This document shows, piece by piece, positions 18,415 through 28,049 of a stretch of 64,000 bases of DNA. The stretch comes from Shewanella gaetbuli (GTDB lineage: Bacteria > Pseudomonadota > Gammaproteobacteria > Enterobacterales > Shewanellaceae). The DNA lies in assembly GCF_023284065.1 (NCBI RefSeq), contig NZ_JAKIKP010000006.1, forward strand, positions 124,001 to 188,000, written 5' to 3'. The notes beneath the pieces are model-generated. The model was not told the origin of the DNA. It made no database searches and saw only the letters and a program-made list of their open reading frames with translations. Each line of letters opens with the position of its first letter. Position 1 is the stretch's first letter. The position numbers and the translations under genes are program-made.

Positions 18415-19221
18415 ATGCATCAGCACATTTTCAATCATCCTCAGGTGATACAAATATCGAAACCGACTTTAATGAAAGTTCGTCTTGCGGAAAATGTCGA
18501 TGACTTACTCATACTGGCTTGTTTGAGTAATCCATTATTTGAACTGTTGATCAGCCAAATTGAAGGTTCGACAACGACACTGCTTATCCGCCAACAACCT
18601 TTTATTGATATTGAGTATGAGCAGACAATTGTGCTGGCAGAACACTATGATGTATGTCGCACGGAAGGGCAGGGGGTGCGTTTATATTCTCGAATGGCGG
18701 TTGCCCCTCGATTGTGTATCGAACAATTGAGGCAAGGGATCGATATTTTGGTACAAGCCGACAAACAAGTCTTTTTAAGTTGTGATGCTAGCAAACGTCA
18801 TGAGCTCATTCCTTTAGAGCTTGATTTACGTTTATTGAGTGAGCCAGAAGTGTTAGTGATTGCTAAAAGTATTTTAGGTCACACATCTGCTTTTGAACAA
18901 TCTTCAGCCATGCTCGCCATTCAAATAAGCGAAATAGAACAGGTTAGGCGAGATATACGTGAGTATATGCGTGGTGAGTCAGGAAAGATTCACCCTGGTG
19001 TTTCAACAGAACTATTAAAACTGGACCATTTACTGCAAAATAAGCATCAATGGCTATTACGCAGTTATCATCAATCTTTAGAGCGACCAAATTTATCTAA
19101 CGCTTCCAATGAGCCCACTATGGATATTGAAAAGCTTGAGCAAAAATTGGCATGCTACAATGTTTTGGCGCCCTCTGATGTAACTGAGTTGGTTAATCAA
19201 CTTCTCAGTGATGAGCTTTAA
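18415..19221 (+). CDS. Hypothetical protein, unrecognised family
   Basis: A 268-residue soluble protein I do not recognise. The start was placed at the ATG at 18415 because AAAGGA lies nine bases upstream; the frame stays open seven codons further. No signal peptide or membrane segment. Secondary-structure impression: mixed alpha/beta to about residue 175, with LILACLSNPLFELLISQIEGSTT and an RMAVAPRLCIEQLRQGIDILVQ block, then a helical C-terminal third rich in charged residues with a short coiled-coil look (SEIEQVRRDIREYM). It is 39 bases before rlmA on the same strand and divergent from ccp, so it probably shares a transcript with rlmA. Confidence 0.7.
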   Translation: MHQHIFNHPQVIQISKPTLMKVRLAENVDDLLILACLSNPLFELLISQIEGSTTTLLIRQQPFIDIEYEQTIVLAEHYDVCRTEGQGVRLYSRMAVAPRLCIEQLRQGIDILVQADKQVFLSCDASKRHELIPLELDLRLLSEPEVLVIAKSILGHTSAFEQSSAMLAIQISEIEQVRRDIREYMRGESGKIHPGVSTELLKLDHLLQNKHQWLLRSYHQSLERPNLSNASNEPTMDIEKLEQKLACYNVLAPSDVTELVNQLLSDEL

Positions 19222-19260
19222 TTTTTACTTTCATCTAATTTTATTTAATAAGAAGCATTC

Positions 19261-20079
19261 ATGTCCTATATTTGTCCAATTTGTCAGCAACCGTTGGAAA
19301 AGCAACAGTCAAAATCATGGTCTTGTGTAAATAATCATCAGTTTGATGCAGCCAAAGAAGGCTATGTGAATTTGTTACCGGTGCAGAAGAAAAAGTCTAA
19401 AGATCCGGGTGACAATAAAGAAATGATGCTAGCTAGGCGTGAGTTCCTGAATAAAGGTTATTATCAAAAATTAAGTGATAAGGTGAACGAGCTCGCGAAC
19501 CAGTACCAACAAAATGTCAGCAACATTTTAGATATTGGATGTGGAGAGGGCTACTATAGTCATCGACTATTTGAGCAAATAAATCAACCTGAAAAGCCTT
19601 GCCAATTGTGGGGGTTAGATATTTCTAAAACCGCGATTAAATACGCGGCCAAACGTTATCCTCATATGCAATTTTGTGTCGCGAGTGTGTTTGAAATGCC
19701 ATTTGCTGACAATAGCTTTGATCTAGCGATACGCATATATGCACCGTCTAAAGTTGAAGAGTTACAGCGAGTGATAAAGTCTGGTGGAATGTTAATCACT
19801 GTTTCTCCCGGGCCTAAACATCACTTTGCCATTAAGCAAAAAATTTACCAACACCCAAGGTTACACCCTGACGAGCCTTCAGAGTTAGCAGGGTTTGAGT
19901 ATGTTTCACAGCATAAATTAGAATATCTTCTTGAGTTAAAAGATAAAAATGATATTGAGCACCTGCTGAATATGACACCGTATGCTTGGAAATTATCTGC
20001 AACACAAAAACAGTTGATGGCAGAGGAAGGACTAAATTGCGAGTTAGACTTTAAAATTGAACTGCATAGGCGTAAATAA
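19261..20079 (+). CDS. rlmA: 23S rRNA (guanine745-N1)-methyltransferase
   Basis: Methylates G745 in helix 35 of 23S rRNA using SAM. The 272-residue protein starts with a zinc finger, CPICQQPL with Cys5 and Cys8 then Cys22 and His26 in SCVNNHQFD, followed by the family stretch AKEGYVNLLPVQKKKSKDPGD. The SAM-binding motif is ILDIGCGEGYYSHRL, and LWGLDISKTAIKYAAKR is motif II. These features match E. coli RlmA (RrmA) throughout. Length is as expected. Confidence 0.94.
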   Translation: MSYICPICQQPLEKQQSKSWSCVNNHQFDAAKEGYVNLLPVQKKKSKDPGDNKEMMLARREFLNKGYYQKLSDKVNELANQYQQNVSNILDIGCGEGYYSHRLFEQINQPEKPCQLWGLDISKTAIKYAAKRYPHMQFCVASVFEMPFADNSFDLAIRIYAPSKVEELQRVIKSGGMLITVSPGPKHHFAIKQKIYQHPRLHPDEPSELAGFEYVSQHKLEYLLELKDKNDIEHLLNMTPYAWKLSATQKQLMAEEGLNCELDFKIELHRRK

Positions 20080-20182
20080 TAGGCCAAATAATTGAGTAAT
20101 TACACCAATAACTTATTGATGGCTCTAGATAAACCTGATATTGATAAATATGAAATAATTATGAACCTTGCCATGATGTTTG

Positions 20183-20210
20183 TTGACATATCCTGAGAAT
20201 GGGTTATAGT
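20183..20210 (+). promoter_or_regulatory. Promoter of the cold-shock gene with long leader
   Basis: A perfect TTGACA (20183-20188) and TATAGT (20205-20210) with 16-base spacing. Transcription from about 20217 gives a 5' leader of roughly 129 bases before the ATG at 20346, as in the cspA family, where the leader acts as an RNA thermosensor. The thermosensor role here is inferred. Confidence 0.6.
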
Positions 20211-20345
20211 CTTCAAAGCTTGAAGGTTGGGCTTATTTTTTGTGTTTCAATACGACCAGTTTCGTCCTGTTAACATAAGTAATACCGGCATTTTCCAGCT
20301 TTACCGCCGTTTTGGCTTTATTTATATATATACAGGATTTATATC

Positions 20346-20555
20346 ATGTCTCAAGTAACTGGTGTAGTTAAGTGGTTCAACTCTGACAAAGGTTTCGGAT
20401 TCATCGAGCAAGAGTCTGGTCCAGACGTATTTGTTCACTTCCGTGCAATCAACTCTGACGGTTTCAAAACTTTAGACGAAGGTCAAAAAGTTTCTTTCAC
20501 CGTAACTCAAGGTCAAAAAGGTCCTCAAGCTGAGAACGTTTCAGTAGTTGGTTAA
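20346..20555 (+). CDS. Cold-shock protein, CspA family
   Basis: A 69-residue single cold-shock domain that binds single-stranded nucleic acid and melts RNA structure. RNP1 is KGFGFI and RNP2 is VFVHF, preceded by [12 protein letters not shown]. Aromatic residues for base stacking are all present. The gene stands alone, with a strong promoter, a long leader and a terminator, which fits stress-regulated expression. Which Csp paralogue it is (CspA, CspC, CspE or CspG type) cannot be decided from sequence alone. Confidence 0.95.
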   Translation: MSQVTGVVKWFNSDKGFGFIEQESGPDVFVHFRAINSDGFKTLDEGQKVSFTVTQGQKGPQAENVSVVG

Positions 20556-20587
20556 TATTCACTTTAGTGAATAACCAATAGGATTAT

Positions 20588-20618
20588 AAAGCTGTGGCAA
20601 ATGCCGCAGCTTTTTTTT
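20588..20618 (+). terminator. Intrinsic terminator after cold-shock gene
   Basis: AAAGCTGTGGC / GCCGCAGCTTT (one G-T pair) with a four-base loop, followed by eight T. A textbook Rho-independent terminator 33 bases after the stop. Confidence 0.92.
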
Positions 20619-21051
20619 GTCTAATTTTCACACCGATATGATTTGATTTACATTGACCAATTGCAGGAAAACTTTACTTTATATCTGCAGCTATAAATAT
20701 TGAATTGATGTTTCCTGCTAGGGGAGTATCAGCCTCCCTAACAGTATTGTCAGCACTAAACCACCAAGCGTATCAATCACAATCTTTTGTTTGACCATGA
20801 TGTAACGCACTCATTATTCTATTTAATAGGGCAAGATGTGTTGCTTATAATACCAATCGTGATAAATAATTGCTCAACCTAGCTCGTTAAAATGCTCGAT
20901 AACAGCGTTAGATTTTTTGATTGTAGAATAACTACTTATCGAAAAAATCTGCCTTGTTCTCAAGTATTTTTCCTACGCTAATTATGATCACTTACATATC
21001 GTGATTGGTATATTGAATGCGTTAATACTCTATAGCTCTTTTAAATCTTTT
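20619..21051. other. Intergenic region between csp terminator and ABC genes
   Basis: About 430 bases with no open gene. The distal 165 bases are an inverted-repeat element described separately. The proximal 230 bases are AT-rich and show nothing that I can name; both flanking genes end here, so no promoter is required. Confidence 0.5.
20848..21012. repeat. MITE-like inverted-repeat element
   Basis: The element is bounded by ATACCAATC (20850-20858) and its complement GATTGGTAT (21003-21011), with the flanking bases also nearly symmetrical (GTGATAA against ATATCGTG). Inside is a second inverted repeat, AGATTTTTTGAT against ATCGAAAAAATCT, that flanks a small hairpin (GTAG-AATAA-CTAC). It has no coding capacity. 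Nested terminal and internal symmetry in about 165 bases between two convergent genes is what a non-autonomous transposable element looks like. No transposase or clear target duplication is visible. Confidence 0.5.
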
Positions 21052-21951
21052 TTATGAAAACAAAGTATCTTCTAAGGTTCGACCTTTGAGGATAGATTTA
21101 TATTGCCATTGGTGCTGTGCAAATAACGTTAATAGCTGTGTTTCAAGTTGAAACCCGTGTTGGTGGCTGTACTCAATAATCATTTGTTTATCGGTACTGG
21201 TGGTAACATTAATAACCCCTTCAAATGATGAAACTTCATTGGTTAAAGCTTGCATGTCGGTTTCTGTCATAACGAGGGTTAAATATTCAACATTTTGTTT
21301 TGACTGTATTGAAAGGGACTGTTTAAGGCTACCATTTTCAAGATATATAACCTGATCACATAGTTTTTCAAGTTCGTCCAAATTATGTGAGCTGATGATA
21401 AAAGTGCTACTGGCTGATTGTTGACGAACAATCTCTCTCACTTTTTTGGCGTTAGCAGGATCAAGCCCCGCAGTGGGTTCATCTAATAATACCACGTCAG
21501 GTGTGCCAATCAGTGCTTGAGCAATCGACACCCGTTTACCCATTCCGTGACTTAAACTTTTAGGTTTTTCATGGACGACTTGCGCTAAATCCACTAACTC
21601 TAGCACTCGCATCGCTTCATGCTTTGCAGCTGCTTTTGATAAACCTTGCAGCTGAGCGAATAGCATTAATTGGCTAATGATGGTGATATCAGGGTCTAAT
21701 TGAGCATCTTGAGGTAACGCCGATAATCGTCCTCTTAACTTAGCACTATTTGGCGACTCACCTAATATTTTAACGCTGCCTGATGAGGCTGATATATATC
21801 CACAAATAATACTGAATAAAGTTGTTTTTCCTGCACCATTAGGACCTACCAAGGCTATTGGAGCCCCCGCTTTTAAAGAAATGTTAACCTGATTAAGGAC
21901 ATTTTTGCCGCTGTAGTTTTTGCTAAGTTGAGTACATTCAATCAAATTCAT
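21052..21951 (-). CDS. ABC transporter ATP-binding protein (NosF/Nat-like)
   Basis: ATPase of an ABC-2 type exporter. The 299 residues contain Walker A GPNGAGKT (36-43), a signature LSHGMGKR (133-140), Walker B VVLLDEPTAGLDP (from 153) and the H-loop SSHNLDELEKL. The C-terminal 80 residues form an extra domain, as in NosF and daunorubicin-type ATPases. The start codon overlaps the permease stop by four bases, so the two are translationally coupled. The exported substrate is unknown. Resemblance to NosF/NosY is general and no nos genes are nearby. Confidence 0.85.
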   Translation of the reverse strand: MNLIECTQLSKNYSGKNVLNQVNISLKAGAPIALVGPNGAGKTTLFSIICGYISASSGSVKILGESPNSAKLRGRLSALPQDAQLDPDITIISQLMLFAQLQGLSKAAAKHEAMRVLELVDLAQVVHEKPKSLSHGMGKRVSIAQALIGTPDVVLLDEPTAGLDPANAKKVREIVRQQSASSTFIISSHNLDELEKLCDQVIYLENGSLKQSLSIQSKQNVEYLTLVMTETDMQALTNEVSSFEGVINVTTSTDKQMIIEYSHQHGFQLETQLLTLFAQHQWQYKSILKGRTLEDTLFS

Positions 21952-22787
21952 AGCGCTGTCCTTTGCATAATAATGCGACCAATTGAAAGGATAATAACGG
22001 TTTGTATTAAGGGTATTGGCACATAAGCAAAAGCGGTTAGGCCATGAGTATTGACCATATTTGATAATTGAGAGCCCGGTAATAGGTAGCCAACCATTTC
22101 AAAGCCTGGAAACTGAACATTCATGATGGAGATGATAATTGAAACGACAACCCACAATATGATGGCATAAATACTGGCTTGTCTGGCTGAATTGGCAAAA
22201 ATAGATAGCACAGACATGGTGGCGATGTAAGGCAGCACGATAATCACCAGTTGGATAAACACCACTAACCCACTACTGAGCGAAGGTAATAACAAACTGG
22301 TATCTCGGCTCATAACTAACATTATTGTGGCTAAAATAGTAATCAGCACCAATAAAGATTGAATAAAAACTTGGCCAAGAAAACGACCGAAAAACAAACT
22401 ATTACGACTGACTCTTAAACTAATAAAGCGTAAAGTGCCTCTATGCTTGTCTGAACTAAATTGATCTGCTGAGATAAATATACTGAATAGGGGAAAAAGA
22501 TATAAAGCCGCAACCCAAAACATGGCGAATTCTGCAACTTGCCACTTAAACAATTGATCTAATGTCGATGGGCCAAACACTGATGCGATAAAGTCTTTAA
22601 AGCTTGGATGCATTATAATATTTGAAGCTTCTTTAATCGGATAGATTAGGATAATGCTCCATACTAATACAAATGCGATTAACGCAATTAAGCCACTTCG
22701 ACTATTGAACCGTTTACTAAGCTCAAATTTACCTAGCTGCCATGTTTGTATTAGCGCTGATGGCATTTGGTTTACTGAAGTATTCAT
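21948..22787 (-). CDS. ABC-2 type permease
   Basis: Membrane partner of the adjacent ATPase, 279 residues, with six predicted transmembrane segments: SGLIALIAFVLVWSIILIYP near 33-52, then EFAMFWVAALYLFPLFSIFI, SLLVLITILATIMLVM, LVVFIQLVIIVLPYIATMSV, ASIYAIILWVVVSIIISI and VPIPLIQTVIILSIG. A cytoplasmic N-terminus and the large loop after the first segment are typical of NosY-like permeases. It overlaps the ATPase gene by four bases and lies 31 bases downstream of yceH. Substrate unknown. Confidence 0.82.
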   Translation of the reverse strand: MNTSVNQMPSALIQTWQLGKFELSKRFNSRSGLIALIAFVLVWSIILIYPIKEASNIIMHPSFKDFIASVFGPSTLDQLFKWQVAEFAMFWVAALYLFPLFSIFISADQFSSDKHRGTLRFISLRVSRNSLFFGRFLGQVFIQSLLVLITILATIMLVMSRDTSLLLPSLSSGLVVFIQLVIIVLPYIATMSVLSIFANSARQASIYAIILWVVVSIIISIMNVQFPGFEMVGYLLPGSQLSNMVNTHGLTAFAYVPIPLIQTVIILSIGRIIMQRTAL

Positions 22788-22818
22788 ATTGTTCCTTGTT
22801 AATGTCTTAATGACATCA

Positions 22819-23472
22819 TTAAGACATTAGTTCTTCTAATGCGGCTAGTCGAGCCTCAAGTTTGGCCACTTTTTCTTCTAATAACGTAACCTTATCATTA
22901 TCAGCAATGGGCTGTTGTGTCTGAGCTGGTATTGAAAGGTTTTCGACAGCATTGGCTTGAAATTGTTCCGTTGATAAACAAAATAACTCAATGTAGCGGC
23001 AGTCACGTTTACCGGGTTCTCGAGCTAATTGCGCAATAAAAGGCTTTTCTTGTTTAGCTAGGCTGAGTAATAAGGCTTCAACTTGTGCAGAATCCCTAAA
23101 TTCATGTAACCGATTAGTCCGCGTTTTTAGCTCTCCAGGGGTTTGTGGACCACGAAGTAGTAGAACACATATCAGCGCGTATTCAGCGGGGCTGAGTTTT
23201 AGGTCGCTAAATTCTGTATTGCAAAATCGATGTTTATATTTGACTACTCGGCTACCAAAACCTGATTGCTCACTTATTAAGCGCTTTTTATTTAAGCCGT
23301 CGATGACAACTTGCACTTCAGATTCAGTCAGTGACATAACCGGATCTCGGCTACTTTTTTGGTTACAGGCTAATGTTAAAGAATTAAGAGATAAAGGGTA
23401 TTGCTCTGGGGTGGTAACTTCCTTTTCCATTAAACATCCAATAACCCTAGCTTCTAATGCATTTAATTCCAT
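22819..23472 (-). CDS. yceH: YceH family protein (DUF480)
   Basis: A 217-residue member of the YceH/UPF0502 family, built of two winged-helix-like domains. Family hallmarks are the N-terminal [18 protein letters not shown], the [20 protein letters not shown] block and [17 protein letters not shown]. The C-terminus is a short coiled coil ([20 protein letters not shown]). Function is not established; the fold suggests nucleic acid or regulatory binding. It may be the first gene of a transcript running into the ABC transporter pair. Confidence 0.9.
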   Translation of the reverse strand: MELNALEARVIGCLMEKEVTTPEQYPLSLNSLTLACNQKSSRDPVMSLTESEVQVVIDGLNKKRLISEQSGFGSRVVKYKHRFCNTEFSDLKLSPAEYALICVLLLRGPQTPGELKTRTNRLHEFRDSAQVEALLLSLAKQEKPFIAQLAREPGKRDCRYIELFCLSTEQFQANAVENLSIPAQTQQPIADNDKVTLLEEKVAKLEARLAALEELMS

Positions 23473-23622
23473 TATAGGTTCCTTAATACTAAAACGATGT
23501 AGTTGTTATATACCCAACCGCGTTGTTTTTGCAATCTTCCAAAGCGTTAGAGTGCTTTATGGAATGAATTTCATACAATCCTTTTAATTATTGACGCCCC
23601 GCGTTAAATAACAGGTAATAAA

Positions 23623-23645
23623 AAGGCACCTTAATTAGGTGCCTT
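23623..23645 (-). terminator. Intrinsic terminator after cvfB
   Basis: On the minus strand AAGGCACCT / AGGTGCCTT with a five-base loop, followed by TTTATT. It starts 28 bases after the cvfB stop codon. Confidence 0.85.
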
Positions 23646-23673
23646 GTCAATCTGTGACTACGATAAAAAGAGC

Positions 23674-24504
23674 TTACACTAGACGAATACCATCTTTACT
23701 AATGGTAATTTGTCCGCCTTTAAACAAGCCGCCAATTGACTTCTTAAAGGCTTTTTTACTCATGCCAAGCTGAGCATAGATGATGTCAGCATCTGTTTTA
23801 TCATGTAATGGTAAAAAACCATCAGCTTTGGCTAATTTATCCATAATTAAGCTTGAATATTTATCTAGTTCTTTTTTAGAACCTTGTTGTAACACTAAAT
23901 CGATTTTGCCATCACTTCGAACCGTTTTGACAAATCCCGTTAGCTTTTGACCGAAACGTAATTTTTGAAAGACTTCATTTTCATAAATGACTCCCCAGTG
24001 CTGGTTATTAACAATTGCCTTGTAACCTAAGTCTGTTGTGCCGCCAATGATTAAATTAACTTCTTGGCCCACTACATAATTAGCGGGTGCTTTATCTAAA
24101 AACTTATCCACTTTTGATGAGGCAACAATGCGTTCATCTGCTTTGTTGATATGTACATAAACAAGATAAGAGCGTCCGACTTCAACCTCTTTGTGTTGCT
24201 CACCAAAGGGTAGAAACAAATCTTTATCTAATCCCCAATCTAAAAAAGCTCCGTATTGGCTAACAGCAGCAACTTTAAGGTAAGCGAACTCACCCACTTG
24301 AGCATAAGGCTTCTGGGTCGTGCCAATCACTTTGTCATCTGAGTCTATATATAAAAATACTTCAATTACATCGCCTACTTGAGCATTTTTAGGTGCCAAC
24401 TTTGTCGGCACTAACACTTGGCCAAGTTCTTGAGCGTTAACGTAAACTCCAAAGCTGACTTCTTTAACAATTTCGAGTGAATAGCGGTTACCGATTTGAA
24501 TCAT
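23674..24504 (-). CDS. cvfB: S1-like RNA-binding protein, CvfB/YitL family
   Basis: A 276-residue protein built from consecutive S1-like OB-fold domains followed by a winged-helix domain. The N-terminal MIQIGNRYSLEIVKEVSFGVYVNA, the second S1-type unit YLKVAAVSQYGAFLDWGLDKDLFLPFGEQ and the C-terminal GMSKKAFKKSIGGLFKGGQITI (the wHTH end) are diagnostic of CvfB. In Gram-positives this protein affects virulence gene expression and binds RNA; in gammaproteobacteria its target is not known. It is a single gene with its own terminator. Confidence 0.88.
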   Translation of the reverse strand: MIQIGNRYSLEIVKEVSFGVYVNAQELGQVLVPTKLAPKNAQVGDVIEVFLYIDSDDKVIGTTQKPYAQVGEFAYLKVAAVSQYGAFLDWGLDKDLFLPFGEQHKEVEVGRSYLVYVHINKADERIVASSKVDKFLDKAPANYVVGQEVNLIIGGTTDLGYKAIVNNQHWGVIYENEVFQKLRFGQKLTGFVKTVRSDGKIDLVLQQGSKKELDKYSSLIMDKLAKADGFLPLHDKTDADIIYAQLGMSKKAFKKSIGGLFKGGQITISKDGIRLV

Positions 24505-25060
24505 GTGTGTCTCAATTAATTAGAACAATATAAGGACGAATATCATCGATATTCATAATGGGTTCAGTATACACGCTTTAACCATATTTCGATATTATAT
24601 GGCGCAATAAGCAGGGACAAATAACCAACAGAGCGATTATAAATTATGTCATCTTTTTTGATGTTTTTTACTTGCATTAGCGTGCAATGCGAGGTTTAAT
24701 TGCGCCGTTTTTTAAAGGTCATAAAATAGCGTTAACACACTGAGAAATAACTCTTTCTGGCCAAATAACATTCAACTAAGTTTTTATGCGTTTTTGAGTT
24801 ATAAATATTCAAATTTTAAGTGGTTAAACTTAGTTTTTATAGTGACTGTATTTCAACTAATTCTAAGGGTAAGCTGATTTACAGATAAAGTACGTATAAT
24901 GCATTTGTTCAACTAAAATGGTTGAACATTGTTTTTGAAACAAGGCATATGTGCCCATCTTTTAGTGCATTTGACTGCGGTTGTGCATTAAGATGATTTT
25001 ATTAACAAGTCTTATTGAAGTCCTATTTCATCATCAATAAGAAAAATACGGAAAAAAATT
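24505..25060. other. cvfB/speA divergent region with TTCAACTAA repeats
   Basis: A 556-base AT-rich region holding promoters of cvfB and speA. The string TTCAACTAA occurs three times in the same orientation (24771-24779, 24852-24860, 24908-24916), and the last copy is half of a GTTCAAC-N7-GTTGAAC inverted repeat (24907-24927). This spacing is suggestive of regulator sites but no known factor is matched. No gene or RNA structure is evident elsewhere in the gap. Confidence 0.4.
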
Positions 25061-26971
25061 ATGTCTGATTGGTCTATTGAAGATGCACGCTCAACCTATA
25101 ACGTCACTCACTGGAGTCAAGGGTTTTATGGTATTCGTGAAGATGGTGAGGTGACAGTATCACCTAATCCTTATCGTCCTGATCATAGAATAGCATTGAA
25201 TGAATTAGCCAAAAGTATGGTTAATACGGGTGTATCGTTACCTGTATTGGTGCGTTTTCCACAGATTTTACATCACAGAGTTGAAAGTTTGTGTGAGGCG
25301 TTCAATAACGCCATTCAGAAGTATGACTATGAAAATGACTATTTATTAGTTTACCCGATTAAAGTAAACCAACAGCAAACAGTTGTTGAAGAAATTTTAG
25401 CCAGTCAAACGTCTAAAGAAGTGCCGCAACTTGGCTTAGAAGCGGGCAGTAAACCAGAACTTATGGCGGTTTTGGCTATGGCGCAAAAAGCCAGCTCTGT
25501 GATTGTCTGTAATGGCTATAAAGATAAAGAATATATTCGTTTAGCACTGATTGGCGAAAAGCTTGGCCATAAAGTGTATATCGTTTTAGAGAAAATGTCT
25601 GAACTTAAAATGGTGTTAGAAGAAGCTGAAAAGCTTGGTGTGACACCACGTTTAGGCTTACGTGTTCGCCTAGCGTTTCAGGGTAAAGGTAAGTGGCAAG
25701 CGAGTGGTGGCGAAAAGTCAAAGTTTGGTTTGTCTGCTGCGCAAGTATTAAAAGTGCTTGAACAGTTAAAACAGGCCAATATGTTGGAGTCGTTACAACT
25801 ATTGCATTTCCATTTAGGCTCACAAATTGCCAACATTCGCGATATTCGCCAAGGTGTGGGTGAGGCAGGGCGTTTTTATTGTGAATTACGTGAGTTAGGC
25901 GCCAAAATTAACTGTTTTGACGTAGGTGGTGGCCTAGCAGTTGACTACGATGGCACACGCAGCCAAAGCAATAACTCAATGAATTATGGTCTTAATGAAT
26001 ATGCCAATAACATTGTCAATGTATTGACCGACTTATGTAATGAATACGGCCAGCCTATGCCGCGTATTATTTCTGAGTCAGGACGTCATTTAACTGCACA
26101 TCATGCTGTATTAATTACAGATGTTATTGGTACTGAAGCCTACATGCCAGAAGAGTTAACGCCACCTGAAGATGAAGCACCGCAGCTTTTACATAATATG
26201 TGGAGCTCTTTAGAAGAAATTAAAAGTGGCCAAGATCAACGTGCAATTATTGAAATTTATCATGACACTCAAAGTGATATTGCCGAAGCGCACTCTTTGT
26301 TTGCAGTAGGGCAATTTAGTCTTGCACATCGCGCTTGGGCAGAACAAACCCATTTGCGGGTTTGTCATGAAGTTAAAGGCTTACTCAGCAACAATAACCG
26401 TTACCATCGTCCTGTTATTGATGAATTAAATGAAAAGTTAGCAGACAAGTTCTTTGTCAACTTCTCATTATTCCAATCTTTGCCGGACGCATGGGGTATT
26501 GATCAGGTTTTCCCTGTGTTGCCTCTATCTGGATTAGATAAAGCGCCTGAGCGTCGTGCGGTAATGCTTGATATTACCTGTGACTCAGACGGTATTGTTG
26601 ACCAATATGTAGATGGACAAGGTATTGAAACGACTTTACCGGTGCCAGCGTGGAGCGCAGCAAGCCCATACTTAATTGGTTTCTTTATGGTGGGGGCATA
26701 TCAAGAAATTCTAGGTGATATGCATAACTTATTTGGCGATACTAACTCTGCGGTTATTCGTATTGATGAAGAAGGTTTAACCAATATAGATTCTGTATTA
26801 CAAGGTGATACGGTTGCCGATGTGCTTCGATATGTTAACTTAGATGCCAACGCATTTATGCGCACATTTGAAGAGTTAGTAGAGCAGCATATTGTTGAAT
26901 CAGAGCGTGAAAGTATTCTAGAAGAATTACAAGTTGGTCTTGACGGTTACACTTATCTAGAAGACTTTTAA
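25061..26971 (+). CDS. speA: Biosynthetic arginine decarboxylase
   Basis: PLP-dependent decarboxylation of L-arginine to agmatine, the first step of the arginine route to putrescine. The 636-residue protein has the PLP lysine Lys101 in YPIKVNQQ, the [12 protein letters not shown] block, [13 protein letters not shown], the PLP phosphate region [16 protein letters not shown] and [11 protein letters not shown]. Its [15 protein letters not shown] motif is typical of SpeA. Length is near the E. coli enzyme (658) without an N-terminal extension, so cytoplasmic. It begins the speA-speD-speB group. Confidence 0.97.
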   Translation: MSDWSIEDARSTYNVTHWSQGFYGIREDGEVTVSPNPYRPDHRIALNELAKSMVNTGVSLPVLVRFPQILHHRVESLCEAFNNAIQKYDYENDYLLVYPIKVNQQQTVVEEILASQTSKEVPQLGLEAGSKPELMAVLAMAQKASSVIVCNGYKDKEYIRLALIGEKLGHKVYIVLEKMSELKMVLEEAEKLGVTPRLGLRVRLAFQGKGKWQASGGEKSKFGLSAAQVLKVLEQLKQANMLESLQLLHFHLGSQIANIRDIRQGVGEAGRFYCELRELGAKINCFDVGGGLAVDYDGTRSQSNNSMNYGLNEYANNIVNVLTDLCNEYGQPMPRIISESGRHLTAHHAVLITDVIGTEAYMPEELTPPEDEAPQLLHNMWSSLEEIKSGQDQRAIIEIYHDTQSDIAEAHSLFAVGQFSLAHRAWAEQTHLRVCHEVKGLLSNNNRYHRPVIDELNEKLADKFFVNFSLFQSLPDAWGIDQVFPVLPLSGLDKAPERRAVMLDITCDSDGIVDQYVDGQGIETTLPVPAWSAASPYLIGFFMVGAYQEILGDMHNLFGDTNSAVIRIDEEGLTNIDSVLQGDTVADVLRYVNLDANAFMRTFEELVEQHIVESERESILEELQVGLDGYTYLEDF

Positions 26972-27009
26972 GCTGGTTTGTCACCAGGCTTTATCGATAT
27001 TAACTAAAA

Positions 27010-27065
27010 TTAAGGCTTAGAGAGATATCAATTAGGTTGATATAACTTCTAAGCCTTAAATTTTC
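27010..27065 (+). terminator. Large hairpin between speA and speD
   Basis: TTAAGGCTTAGA (27010-27021) pairs with TCTAAGCCTTAA (27048-27059), and inner ATATCAA / TTGATAT extends the stem with one internal bulge. It is followed by a short T tract ending 26 bases before the speD ATG. It may terminate speA transcripts, attenuate speD, or protect an mRNA end. Confidence 0.55.
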
Positions 27066-27091
27066 CCACTATTTGAGCAGCACATTACAAT

Positions 27092-28021
27092 ATGTTCTTT
27101 GAAGGTTCTGAAAAAAAAGCTGAAATAATTATTGACCCCTCATTCGGCTCATTACTTGAACTGCCTGTCAGTTTTTGGGAAAACATTGTTGGCTTAGCTA
27201 AAGCAGATATTCTATCGTCAATTGACAATGAACATTGCACCGCTTACTTACTGAGCGAGTCTAGTTTATTTGTTTGGCAGCATAAAGTCGTCATATTAAC
27301 TTGCGGTTTATCCACATTAATAGATTCAATTTGTGCATTGATTGATACAGTAGGGAGCCCCAATATTTTAGGCGTGACTTACCAACGCAAAAATGAATAT
27401 TTAGCTCATTTACAAAACAGTACCTTTGAACAAGATATCCAGGTGTTACGGCAAAAAGTACCGGGATCGGCATGTCGAATAGGTCATTTAGACACTCACC
27501 ATCACTATATTTTTACCAGCCATTCTTCTGTTGCTTTACCTTATCAAGATAATCGTTATGAATTACTGATGTACCACATTAGTGGCCCTATTGCGCAATA
27601 TTTAACAACGGCAGATCAATCTATTGAAAAAATTGCTCAACTTTTACAGTTAGATAAGCTTTTTAACGGTTTTCAATTAGATGCCCATTTGTTTAACCCC
27701 TGCGGATATTCCGTGAATGGCATAAAAGGCGATGAATATTTTACCATTCACATTACGCCGCAAGAAAAAAGCTCCTATGTCAGTATTGAGACTAATGTGG
27801 ATCTCCATCTACAACCTATTAATATTACCGCTAAGCTATTAGCGTTATTACAGCCTCAAAGCTGGGACATTAAAGCATTTAACAGTGATATTCAAACAGG
27901 TGAAATTCCTGAAAATATTTGCTTAGGTCATTGCTTTTATTCGCTAAAGCAAGGCTATAATATACAGTTCAGCCACTATCAGCAGATTTGCTCAGAAGTG
28001 CTGACCCCTGAATTTATGTAA
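27092..28021 (+). CDS. speD: S-adenosylmethionine decarboxylase, eukaryotic type
   Basis: Pyruvoyl-dependent enzyme making decarboxylated SAM, the aminopropyl donor for spermidine. This 309-residue protein is of the long eukaryotic proenzyme type and not the short bacterial SpeD. It starts [11 protein letters not shown], has the self-cleavage site LSESS with predicted cleavage between Glu56 and Ser57 (pyruvoyl from Ser57), Cys71 in LTCGLSTL, and Ser207 and His220 in [10 protein letters not shown] and FTIHITPQ. These correspond to human Ser68, Cys82, Ser229 and His243. It lies between speA and speB. No spermidine synthase gene is adjacent. Confidence 0.9.
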   Translation: MFFEGSEKKAEIIIDPSFGSLLELPVSFWENIVGLAKADILSSIDNEHCTAYLLSESSLFVWQHKVVILTCGLSTLIDSICALIDTVGSPNILGVTYQRKNEYLAHLQNSTFEQDIQVLRQKVPGSACRIGHLDTHHHYIFTSHSSVALPYQDNRYELLMYHISGPIAQYLTTADQSIEKIAQLLQLDKLFNGFQLDAHLFNPCGYSVNGIKGDEYFTIHITPQEKSSYVSIETNVDLHLQPINITAKLLALLQPQSWDIKAFNSDIQTGEIPENICLGHCFYSLKQGYNIQFSHYQQICSEVLTPEFM

Positions 28022-28049
28022 ACTGGCATTTGCCAACTTTGGAGAGTCT

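Noticed and set aside
24793..24815. Possible ArgR box before speA
   Set aside because: Only one half (ATTCA) fits the ARG box; the other half does not.
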